Part shown: in pieces, positions 1-6,610 of the stretch
How the letters are laid out: the number at the start of each line of letters is the position of its first letter
Position numbering within the stretch: the stretch's first letter is position 1
Assembly (NCBI GenBank): GCA_020252865.1
Contig: JADCCH010000153.1
Coordinates: 1 to 7,757, forward strand
Reading direction: 5' to 3'
DNA length: 7,757 bases
From: Methylobacterium sp.
GTDB taxonomy: Bacteria; Pseudomonadota; Alphaproteobacteria; Rhizobiales; Beijerinckiaceae
Position numbers and translations under genes: made by a program
The notes under the pieces: model-generated
Told to the model about the DNA's origin: nothing
What the model saw: only the letters and a program-made list of their open reading frames with translations
The model's database searches: none

Positions 1-503
1 AAGAACTGCCGGACTTCGGCGATGAAGGCGAAGGGGTTCAGCAGCCCTGCATGACCACCCGCGCCGGCAGCGACCAGCACGAGCCCATCGACGCCCGCTT
101 CCGCCGCCTTCTCGGCATGCCGGCGGTTGATCACATCATGCAGGATGAGGCCGCCATAGCCCTGCACCGCCCGGGCGATTTCGCTCACCGCGCCAAGCGA
201 GGTGATGACAAGGGGCACCTTGGCCGCCACCACCGCCTCGAGATCCGCCGAGAGGCGCGGGTTGGAAGGGTGGGCAACAAGGTTCACCCCGAAGACCCGC
301 CGTTCCGGCGGTCGATCGTCCAGCGCCTGCCCGATCTCATCGAGCCGACGGCGGAACTCATCCGTGCTCCTGAGATTGAGCGCCGGAAATGTGCCGACAA
401 ATCCGGCATTAACCGCCTCCAGCACGAGATCGCGGCCCGAGACAATGAACATCGGCGCCGTGATGATCGGCAGCGCAAGGTCCCAACCAAAAGCGGTCTT
501 CAT
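1..503 (-). CDS. Nitronate monooxygenase family protein (FMN-dependent), 3' end outside window
   Basis: Only the first 167 codons are in the window; the gene runs off the left edge. The translation starts MKTAFGWDLALPIITAPM and follows the TIM-barrel pattern of 2-nitropropane dioxygenase/nitronate monooxygenase: PIITAPMF at residues 12-19, AGFVGTFPALN (33-43), FGVNL (71-75), LILHDVIN (119-126) and GAGGH (147-151). By family knowledge the GAGGH His (H151) matches the active-site base of class II enzymes, which oxidise alkyl nitronates using FMN and O2. Many homologues have unknown substrates, and some act on enoyl-type compounds, so nitronate oxidation here is only a family-level statement. 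The ATG (501-503) overlaps the stop of the preceding short ORF as ATGA and has only a poor ribosome site (CAGG directly abutting), which suggests translational coupling. It is the last operon gene visible. The family is secure; the role in the pathway is unknown. Confidence 0.88.
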   Translation of the reverse strand, partial: MKTAFGWDLALPIITAPMFIVSGRDLVLEAVNAGFVGTFPALNLRSTDEFRRRLDEIGQALDDRPPERRVFGVNLVAHPSNPRLSADLEAVVAAKVPLVITSLGAVSEIARAVQGYGGLILHDVINRRHAEKAAEAGVDGLVLVAAGAGGHAGLLNPFAFIAEVRQF

Positions 504-580
504 CCTGTCAACCCATCCGTCAGCCCGCCCCCGAAACCGCCCATCGCGGAGCGCACCGCGCCGAGAATGAGCACATCCAT
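500..580 (-). pseudogene. 26-codon relic of a thiolase (acetyl-CoA acyltransferase) N-terminus
   Basis: A short ORF of 26 codons plus TGA begins MDVLILGAVRSAMGGFGG and continues GLTDGLTG. Thiolases of the PhaA/AtoB type begin with the same pattern, roughly DVVI-x-x-A-x-RTA-x-G-x-FGGSL. About eleven key positions agree here: DV, I, A, R, A, G, FGG and L. After that match the ORF ends, and the next reading frame is nitronate monooxygenase, so the rest of a thiolase is missing. The ATG (578-580) lies 2 nt after the isomerase stop and has a good AGG Shine-Dalgarno 5 nt upstream; the stop overlaps the next start (ATGA, 500-503). It is therefore probably still translated and may couple the two neighbours. 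I infer an internal deletion of an ancestral thiolase gene. A chance resemblance over about 22 residues is possible but unlikely. Confidence 0.62.
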
Positions 581-582
581 CG

Positions 583-1191
583 TCACCTCTCCCCTCGCGC
601 CAGCCGCCATGCGATCTGCGGCAGCCTGTCGGCGCCGAAAAAGCCTTCGCCATCCACCACCGCATAGGGCGAACCGATCACCCCTTCAGCCACCGCCTCC
701 TCGACCGATGCCGACAATCGGTCGCGCCCGGCCGCGATCAGGGCCTCCGCCCGCGCGGGATCGACTCCCAAGCCGGCCAGAACCGCCTGCAGGGCCGGCA
801 CGGAGGCGATGTCCTCGCCCTGGCCGAAAAACCGGCTCAGCACCGCGTGGACATAGGCTTCGGCAAGGTCGGGCTGTTCGGCCGACAGGCCGTAGAACAG
901 CCGTGCCGCGAGATGGGACGCGAAGGGTATCTTGACCGGCTCGGCCAGCGGCAGGCCGGCAAAGGCGGCGGACCGCGCGATATCCTCGAAGAAATAGCGC
1001 TTGCGAGCGGGAACATCGAGCGGCGCGGCGATGCCGTGGGCCCGGAACACCGCGAAGAGCAGCAGGGGCCGGTATTCGATCCGGCGGCCATGCCGCCGCG
1101 CGATCTCCTGCAGGCCGGGCACCGCGAAATAGGCATAGGGCGAGGCAAAATCGAACCAGTAGCGGATCGGCTCAGAACCGGAAGACGCCAT
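583..1191 (-). CDS. DsbA-family protein, 2-hydroxychromene-2-carboxylate isomerase-like (kappa-GST fold)
   Basis: A 202-residue protein of the usual family length. The N-terminal motif YWFDFASPYAYFA (residues 11-23) is the hallmark first strand and helix of HCCA isomerases, with Ser17-Pro18 where the family keeps its catalytic Ser. The C-terminal GVIGSPYAVVDGEGFFGADRL (170-190, motif positions only) is the thioredoxin-fold segment containing the cis-Pro (P175) and the loop usually written GVFGVPTFVVDGE-x-FxG-DRL. There is no CxxC, so a disulfide oxidoreductase role is unlikely. Characterised members use glutathione to isomerise aromatic ring-cleavage products; nothing else here points to aromatic catabolism, so the substrate is unknown. 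The ATG overlaps the 3' end of the carboxyltransferase gene by 20 nt and has AGGAG about 9 nt upstream. No signal peptide is visible, so it is probably cytoplasmic. Confidence 0.9.
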   Translation of the reverse strand: MASSGSEPIRYWFDFASPYAYFAVPGLQEIARRHGRRIEYRPLLLFAVFRAHGIAAPLDVPARKRYFFEDIARSAAFAGLPLAEPVKIPFASHLAARLFYGLSAEQPDLAEAYVHAVLSRFFGQGEDIASVPALQAVLAGLGVDPARAEALIAAGRDRLSASVEEAVAEGVIGSPYAVVDGEGFFGADRLPQIAWRLARGER

Positions 1192-2785
1192 AGCCAGGTT
1201 CTCCTATCGGCGCGTTGAGGGATACGGAAATGGCCATGCCGAGCGCGTTTCGCGTATCGACCGGATCGAGCAAGCCGTCATCCCACAATTCGGATGTGGA
1301 ATAATAGGCCGAGAGCTGCTGCTGATAGGCAGCACGGGTCTGGCTGATCAGCGCCTCGATTTCCTGCGGGTCGACATCGCCACCATTGCGCCGGATCTGG
1401 TTGATCTTGACCTCGGCGAGGGTCTTCGCCGCCTGGTCGCCACCCATCACCCCGATCTGCGAATTCGGCCAGGCGAACAGGAACCGCCCGTCAAAGGCGC
1501 GGCCGCACATGCCGTAATTGCCGGCACCGAAGGAACCATTGCACATCACGGTGAATTTCGGCACTTTCGAGCAGGTCTGCGCCATGATCATCTTGGCACC
1601 ATCCTTGGTGATGCCGCGCCGCTCATACTCCCGGCCGACCATGTAACCCGTGATGTTCTGGAGGAAGACCAGCGGCGTATTGTTCTGGTTGCATAACTCG
1701 ATGAAATGCGCGCCCTTGATCGAGGAATCGTTGAACAGCACGCCATTATTGGCCAGAATTCCGACCTTGAACCCCCAGATATGGGCGAAGCCGCAAACCA
1801 GCGTGGTGCCGTAATTCGGCTTGTATTCATGAAAGCGGCTGCCATCGACAATCCGGGCAATCACCTCGCGCATGTCGAAGCTGGTCTTGATGTCGTCCGG
1901 AATGATTCCGTAGAGTTCCGTCGGATCATAGAGGGGTGGCTCCGGCGCCTGCCATTGCGCCTCCCATTTCTTCGGCCGGCCCCATTGCGCGACGATCTCG
2001 CGGCCGAGGGCAATGGCATGTTCCTCATTATCGGCCGGCCAGTCACACGTGCCGGAAACACTGGTATGCATCTCGGCGCCGCCGAGTTCTTCGACCGTCA
2101 CTTCCTCACCGGTTGCCGCCTTGACCAGCGGCGGCCCGCCCAGGAACACTGCGCCGCTGCCCCGGACAATGACGCTGTAATCCGAAAGGCCGGGAATATA
2201 GGCGCCACCAGCCGTGCAATGCCCGAAAACCAGCGCCAGCTGCTTGACGCCCATTTTCGACAACAAGGACTGATTGCGGAAAATGCGCCCGCCAACATAT
2301 TTGTCCGGGAACAATTCGGATTGCAGCGGCAGGAAACCGCCCGCGGAATCGCACAGATGAACCACCGGCAGGCGATTCTCCATGGCGATATCCAGCGCGC
2401 GGACAATCTTCTTCATCGTCAGCGGATACCAGGCGCCGCCCTTCACCGTCGGGTCATCGGCGCGGATCATGACCTCACGACCAGCCACCACGCCGATGCC
2501 GACAATCGAACTGGCAGAAGGGGCATCGCCGCCATAGGCCATGTTCGCGGCCAGGGTGGAGAGTTCGAGAAAAGGCGTGCCCGGATCGAGCAGCTTTTCG
2601 ATCCGCTGCCGCGCCGGCATCTTCTTCTGCCGCGCCAGCCGCTCGAGATCGCGCGCCGGGCGCTGATGCCGCGCCGCTTCCTGCCTGGCGCGCAATTCCA
2701 CCACCAGTCTTCGGTTATGGGCATCATGCCGGCGGAAGGCCTCGCTGGAAACGCTGATCGTCGATTGCAGGCGATCCATCGTCAT
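1172..2785 (-). CDS. Acyl-CoA carboxylase carboxyltransferase (beta) subunit, MCC/GCC type, with a geranyl-CoA-like active-site Gly
   Basis: A 537-residue carboxyltransferase, the normal length for methylcrotonyl-/geranyl-CoA carboxylase beta subunits (LiuB/AtuC). It transfers CO2 from biotin to the gamma carbon of a 3-methyl-2-enoyl-CoA. Visible motifs are DPTVKGGAWYPLT (111-123), DSAGGFLP (146-153), CTAGGAYIPGLSD (190-202), FLGGPPLVKAATGE (214-227) and the second-domain FGAGNYGMCGRAF (419-431) with VMGGDQAA (446-453), which form the oxyanion-hole and CoA/biotin regions. Where MCC has HFGRIF, this protein has VGGRIF (164-169), so Gly165 replaces Phe. By published geranyl-CoA carboxylase work, as I recall it, a Phe-to-Gly change opens the pocket for long isoprenoid substrates. 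The first ATG overlaps the upstream stop (ATGA) but is only 1 nt from GAGGGGG; a second ATG at 2777-2779 has better spacing (7 nt) and may be the true start. Confidence 0.95.
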   Translation of the reverse strand: MTMDRLQSTISVSSEAFRRHDAHNRRLVVELRARQEAARHQRPARDLERLARQKKMPARQRIEKLLDPGTPFLELSTLAANMAYGGDAPSASSIVGIGVVAGREVMIRADDPTVKGGAWYPLTMKKIVRALDIAMENRLPVVHLCDSAGGFLPLQSELFPDKYVGGRIFRNQSLLSKMGVKQLALVFGHCTAGGAYIPGLSDYSVIVRGSGAVFLGGPPLVKAATGEEVTVEELGGAEMHTSVSGTCDWPADNEEHAIALGREIVAQWGRPKKWEAQWQAPEPPLYDPTELYGIIPDDIKTSFDMREVIARIVDGSRFHEYKPNYGTTLVCGFAHIWGFKVGILANNGVLFNDSSIKGAHFIELCNQNNTPLVFLQNITGYMVGREYERRGITKDGAKMIMAQTCSKVPKFTVMCNGSFGAGNYGMCGRAFDGRFLFAWPNSQIGVMGGDQAAKTLAEVKINQIRRNGGDVDPQEIEALISQTRAAYQQQLSAYYSTSELWDDGLLDPVDTRNALGMAISVSLNAPIGEPGYGVFRF

Positions 2786-3270
2786 TCCCCCTCGAGGCTG
2801 ACCAGCAGCGCCAGCACGGCATCCTTGTCGAAGCTGCCGCCCTCCTCCGCCAGCAGCGTGGCGATCACGCCATCCCGCGGCGCACCCAGCGCCATCTGCA
2901 ACTTCATGCTTTCGATGGTGATCACGGCTTCCCCCCGCGCCACCGCTTCCCCCGCCTGCTTGTGAACCCGGATGACGAGGCCCGGCATCGGGGCCTTCAC
3001 GGCATTGGCACCGCTGCCCCCGCCGCCCCCGGCGCCACCCTGGCCCGCCCGCTCCGCCACATGGGTGCGCCCGGCAATCCGCAAGAACTGCGTCTCGCCG
3101 ATCTCGGCGCGGGCAAAGGCGACCGTTTCGCCATCGATCCGCACCATGCCATCGCCAGCCTTGGGCTCGACCAGATAGGTCCGGCCATTGACCGCCAGCA
3201 GAAGCCGCGGCTGCCGGGCCAGGATCTCGATCTCGCAGGGCTCGCCATCCAGGAGGAGCGTAAAGGGCAT
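2782..3270 (-). CDS. Biotinyl (BCCP) protein carrying most of the BT domain; C-terminal half of a split carboxylase alpha subunit
   Basis: A 162-residue protein. Residues 1 to about 72 (MPFTLLLDGEPCEIEIL onward) look like the beta-strands of the BT (BC-CT interaction) domain of MCC/GCC alpha subunits. A Gly-rich linker follows (77-88), then a complete biotinyl domain (about 91-158) with KAPMPGLV (92-99) and the biotinylation site ESMKL, in which Lys123 is the predicted biotin attachment residue. It would carry carboxybiotin between the biotin carboxylase encoded just upstream and the carboxyltransferase encoded just downstream. In most bacteria these parts form one chain of about 660 residues with the biotin carboxylase. 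The start is 4 nt after the upstream stop; GGAGGAA (3279-3285) lies 8 nt before it. The BCCP stop overlaps the next gene start (ATGA). Cytoplasmic. Confidence 0.9.
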   Translation of the reverse strand: MPFTLLLDGEPCEIEILARQPRLLLAVNGRTYLVEPKAGDGMVRIDGETVAFARAEIGETQFLRIAGRTHVAERAGQGGAGGGGGSGANAVKAPMPGLVIRVHKQAGEAVARGEAVITIESMKLQMALGAPRDGVIATLLAEEGGSFDKDAVLALLVSLEGE

Positions 3271-3274
3271 CGCG

Positions 3275-4759
3275 TCAATTCCTCCACAAGCCCATGCTGG
3301 CATAGGGTTCCGGCGTGGCGAAGACGAGGTCGACGAATTCCCGGCATCCCAGCGCGGCGAGAATGGCGGCATGGTCTCGTGCCTGCCGGCCCGGAGGCGG
3401 CAAGGCCAGGGCCGCGCCATGCGCGCTGACAAAGCCGGTATGAAGATCTCCGGCCCGGAAAGCAGGGTGATCGAGCACGCGGATCAGATAATCGATATTG
3501 GTGGTCACCCCGAGCAGGGTGAGTTGCTTCAAGGCCTCGATCATCCGGTTGATCGCCGTCTCACGGTCTGGCCCGTGCGTCACCAGCTTGGCCAGCATCG
3601 GATCGAAATCCGCGGTGATCGCCTGCCCCTCGGTCAGGCCATGCTCGAACCGCAGCCAGGGCGCGGTCGGGAAGGCGAGCCGGCCGATCCGCCCCGATTC
3701 CGGCAGGAAGTCCCGGGCCGGGTCTTCCGCGCAGATCCGGCATTCGATGGCATGGCCGGAAATGCGCGGGGCCGGCAGCGCCGCCGGCAGAGCGGCTCCG
3801 GCCGCAATCTCGATCTGTGCCCGGACGAGATCGATCCCGGTGATCATCTCGGTCACCGGATGCTCGACCTGCAGCCGTGTATTCATCTCCAGGAAAAAGA
3901 ACCGGCCATCCGCGCCCAGGATGAATTCCACCGTGCCGGCATTGCGATAGCGCGCCGCCATGGCAATGCGCAACGCAGCGGTGCAAATCTCCTCGCGCAG
4001 GGCCGGCGGAAGGTTTGGCGCCGGCGCTTCCTCGATGATCTTCTGGAAGCGGCGCTGCACCGAGCATTCGCGCTCATGGAGGTGGATCACGCCACCCTCG
4101 CCATCGCCCAGCACCTGCACCTCGATATGGCGTGGGGCTTCAACATAAGTCTCCGCATAAATCCGGCCATCCCCGAAATAGCGCAGCGCCTCACTGGCGG
4201 CCCGGTTTGCCGCGGCCTGAAGCTCATCCGCATGGCGGACAATGATCATGCCCTTGCCGCCACCACCCGCCGCTGCCTTGATCAGCAGCGGAAAACCGAT
4301 CTTCCCCGCCCGCGCCGTGAAATCCGCGAGATCCGCGGTCTGCAAGACCGAAGGCGCCACCGGCACGCCATGCGCGGCGGCGAAGGTGCGGGCGGAAATC
4401 TTGTCGCCCATCAGCGCGATGGTGGCGTGATCCGGACCGATGAAAGTCAACCCGGCCTCGATGACCGCCCGCGCGAATCCGGCATTCTCGGACAGGAAGC
4501 CATAGCCGGGATGGATCGCCTCCGCACCCGTGGCTCTGGCTGCGGCAATGATTTGCGCCCCGTCGAGATGGGCAGCAACCGGGGTGTCGCCGTGGATCAC
4601 CACCGCCTCGCCGGCCATCCGGGCATGCCGGGCCGCAGCTTCCACCGGATGATGAATGGCCACCGAAGCGATGCCCATCGCATCCAGCGTTCGGATCACC
4701 CGGCAGGCAATCTCGCCGCGATTGGCGATCAGGACTTTCGAAAAGGCCGGGGTGTTCAT
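3275..4759 (-). CDS. Biotin carboxylase subunit of an acyl-CoA carboxylase (N-terminal part of a split MCC/GCC alpha chain)
   Basis: A 494-residue ATP-grasp enzyme that carboxylates biotin using ATP and bicarbonate. Motifs in order are KVLIANRGEIACRVIR (8-23), AIHPGYGFLSEN (81-92), the ATP-grasp Gly-rich loop KAAAGGGGKGM (161-171), HIEVQVLGD (211-219), HERECSVQRRFQKIIEEAPAP (228-248, motif positions only) and the catalytic EMNTRLQVEHPVTE (291-304). The biotin carboxylase C-terminal domain covers about 335-440. The last residues, PEPYASMGLWRN, resemble the helix and Trp-Arg of the BT domain that follows biotin carboxylase in full-length alpha chains, so the protein stops inside a domain. The segment after VAIHHPVE (33-40) lacks the usual YSDAD motif, a divergent feature. 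The start overlaps the atuA-like stop (ATGA), with GGGGGAG 11 nt upstream. Its closest functional match is the N-terminal part of AtuF or LiuD. Confidence 0.95.
   Translation of the reverse strand: MNTPAFSKVLIANRGEIACRVIRTLDAMGIASVAIHHPVEAAARHARMAGEAVVIHGDTPVAAHLDGAQIIAAARATGAEAIHPGYGFLSENAGFARAVIEAGLTFIGPDHATIALMGDKISARTFAAAHGVPVAPSVLQTADLADFTARAGKIGFPLLIKAAAGGGGKGMIIVRHADELQAAANRAASEALRYFGDGRIYAETYVEAPRHIEVQVLGDGEGGVIHLHERECSVQRRFQKIIEEAPAPNLPPALREEICTAALRIAMAARYRNAGTVEFILGADGRFFFLEMNTRLQVEHPVTEMITGIDLVRAQIEIAAGAALPAALPAPRISGHAIECRICAEDPARDFLPESGRIGRLAFPTAPWLRFEHGLTEGQAITADFDPMLAKLVTHGPDRETAINRMIEALKQLTLLGVTTNIDYLIRVLDHPAFRAGDLHTGFVSAHGAALALPPPGRQARDHAAILAALGCREFVDLVFATPEPYASMGLWRN
3279..3285 (-). 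promoter_or_regulatory. Shine-Dalgarno of the biotinyl-protein gene, embedded in the last codons of biotin carboxylase
   Basis: On the minus strand GGAGGAA ends 8 nt before the ATG at 3268-3270. The same bases encode the terminal Trp-Arg-Asn of the biotin carboxylase ORF, which looks like the conserved Trp-Arg of the BT domain. The next codon is the TGA stop. The strength and spacing support independent initiation of the biotinyl protein. Confidence 0.7.
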
Positions 4760-6606
4760 GATGGGATGGTCTCCCCCTTCTCGGCCGGAATCGCCCTGCC
4801 AGCCAGCAATCCGCCGGGCGCGCACCAGCCTTCTGGCACCGCAATCGGCAGATCCATCAGAACCTGGGCCAGCGCCTTGCCTTGCGGATCATGCCGCAGA
4901 GAGGCGATGCCGCCGCCGCCCAGGGCTTCATGCAGCACGAAGTTGAACCCCAACAGCCCGGGCCATTCGAACCGCTCGACGGCGCCACGTACATAATGCG
5001 CCAGCGTTTCCCGCACCCGCTCAGCGGTCAGTTCCGCATGAAGGATCGGCCAGAATTCCGGTTTTCGGGCCATGATTCCGATATTGGCGATGTCGCCCTT
5101 GTCGCCGCTGCGCCCATGCGCCAATGCGACCAGCGGGACCATGGCGTTGACGCCCGAGGGTGCCCCTTTTGGCGCGGGCGGCGCGGCATGGACCGGCGGG
5201 GCGGCCCCGAACCGCGAGACCGGCACCACCTGATCGCTGCCATCCGGCGTTCGGATATGAATGGTGAGTTCATCCTTGTCGATCAGGCAAGAAAACAGCC
5301 GGATCACCGGCTGTGGCGTGGGCCGGCCACCGGCAAAGCCGGTGAGGCTTTGCGCCATCGCCGAGGCCGCCGGGAACACTTCCCGCGCGAAAATCTCCAG
5401 CGCCTCGCGGTTGGCATGGCGGGCCGCCAGCTTCAGCACCACCTCGCGGGTATCCCGCGCGCGAGACCGGGCACCGTAGCTTGTTTCGGCGCCAAGAACC
5501 TCGACCGATTTCTCGGCAAAGGGCGGCAAGCCCGCCGCGGTCATCAGCCGCTCGGCGCGGGCGAAAATCGCCTCCCCCACCCGCTCGGCACGCAGGGCCG
5601 CCTCCGGCCCGACAATCATCATGGTGGTGAAAACCCGCCAGCCATCGGGATAGGTCACGCTCACCTTGTACTGGTCCGTCGGCGCCGTGCCGCGAGCGCC
5701 GCTGACCCGCACGAAATCCGGCCCCGCAGCTTCGAGCCGAACCGCGCGCCAGTCACAGATGACATCCGGCAGGAGATAGGCACCGGGGTCGCCGACCTCG
5801 TAAACGATCTGCTCCGCGACCGTTTCCGGCGTCACCCGGCCCCCATGTCCGGGCGCGCGGCTGACAATGAACGATCCATCCGAGGCGCAATCCGCGATCG
5901 GGAACGCCATGTCGTCCCAGCCCGCCTCGACCGCGCGCCAGTCCGTGGTGATGCCGCCGGTTGCCTGGGCACCGCATTCAAGAATATGCCCGGCCAGGCT
6001 GCCGGCAGAGAGTTGGTCGAAATCGGTTTCAGACCAGCCGAATTCATGGATCAACGGCCCGAGAACCAGTGCGGAATCAACGCATCGCCCGGTAATCACG
6101 ACATCCGCGCCGGTTGCAAGGGCGGCAGCGATCGGGAACGCTCCGAGATAGGCATTGGCGCTGCTGACCCGGGCGGGAAACGAGGCCCCCGTGAACATTT
6201 CGCGCAGGCCGGCTCCTGCGAGGGGTGTCACGCGGTCGGTCAGGTCATCGCCCAGCACCACCGCGATCTTCAACGGCACGCCAGCCGCCTCGCAGGCCCG
6301 GGCAAGCGCATCCCGGCAGGCCAGCGGATTGACCCCCCCGGCATTGGCCACGACGCGGATGCCCTTCCCGGCGATCCGTCGCGCCAGCGGCGCCATGACA
6401 TGCGTCACGAAATCGGTCGCATAGCCCTGATCCGGGGCCCTGGCGCGCATCCGCGCCAGAATCGACATGGTGATCTCGGCGAGATAATCGAGCACGAGAT
6501 AATCGATTTCACCGCCCTCGACCAATTGGCGCGGACCATCCGGGCTGTCACCCCAGAAGCCGGCTCCGCAGCCAATCCGGATCGTGCGTGCCTCGGCCGG
6601 GACCAT
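4756..6606 (-). CDS. atuA: AtuA family protein (acyclic terpene utilisation; DUF1446 plus C-terminal AtuA-like domain)
   Basis: A 616-residue protein with two parts. Residues about 8-455 fit the AtuA/DUF1446 core: IRIGCGAGFWGDSPD (9-23), DYLVLDYLAEITMSIL (35-50), RVVANAGGVNP (84-94), ANAYLGA (150-156), DVVITGRCVDSALVLGP (168-184) and APTDQYKVS (308-316). A Pro/Ala-rich linker (about 466-487) leads to a C-terminal domain starting VPLVALAHGRSGDKGDIANIG (490-510, motif positions only), the conserved patch of the AtuA-like alpha/beta domain that other bacteria may encode separately. The biochemical function of AtuA is unresolved; in Pseudomonas it belongs to the cluster needed for growth on citronellol and geraniol. 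I place the start at the ATG of 6604-6606, 4 nt after the hydratase stop, because earlier codons in frame run through the hydratase gene and look like shadow sequence. The stop overlaps the biotin carboxylase start. Confidence 0.92.
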   Translation of the reverse strand: MVPAEARTIRIGCGAGFWGDSPDGPRQLVEGGEIDYLVLDYLAEITMSILARMRARAPDQGYATDFVTHVMAPLARRIAGKGIRVVANAGGVNPLACRDALARACEAAGVPLKIAVVLGDDLTDRVTPLAGAGLREMFTGASFPARVSSANAYLGAFPIAAALATGADVVITGRCVDSALVLGPLIHEFGWSETDFDQLSAGSLAGHILECGAQATGGITTDWRAVEAGWDDMAFPIADCASDGSFIVSRAPGHGGRVTPETVAEQIVYEVGDPGAYLLPDVICDWRAVRLEAAGPDFVRVSGARGTAPTDQYKVSVTYPDGWRVFTTMMIVGPEAALRAERVGEAIFARAERLMTAAGLPPFAEKSVEVLGAETSYGARSRARDTREVVLKLAARHANREALEIFAREVFPAASAMAQSLTGFAGGRPTPQPVIRLFSCLIDKDELTIHIRTPDGSDQVVPVSRFGAAPPVHAAPPAPKGAPSGVNAMVPLVALAHGRSGDKGDIANIGIMARKPEFWPILHAELTAERVRETLAHYVRGAVERFEWPGLLGFNFVLHEALGGGGIASLRHDPQGKALAQVLMDLPIAVPEGWCAPGGLLAGRAIPAEKGETIPS

Positions 6607-6610
6607 GCGT

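Noticed and set aside
1706..2965. 419-codon plus-strand open frame opposite the carboxyltransferase
   Set aside because: Antisense shadow; it spans two real minus-strand genes and shows no domain.
3010..3050. C-rich low-complexity tract that might be a G-quadruplex or slippage repeat
   Set aside because: It encodes the flexible Gly-rich linker of the biotinyl protein, which is normal between these domains.
3188..4996. 602-codon plus-strand open frame opposite biotin carboxylase
   Set aside because: Antisense to a clearly coding gene; composition rich in Arg/Gly/His/Pro with no recognisable motifs. It is a shadow of GC-rich codon use.
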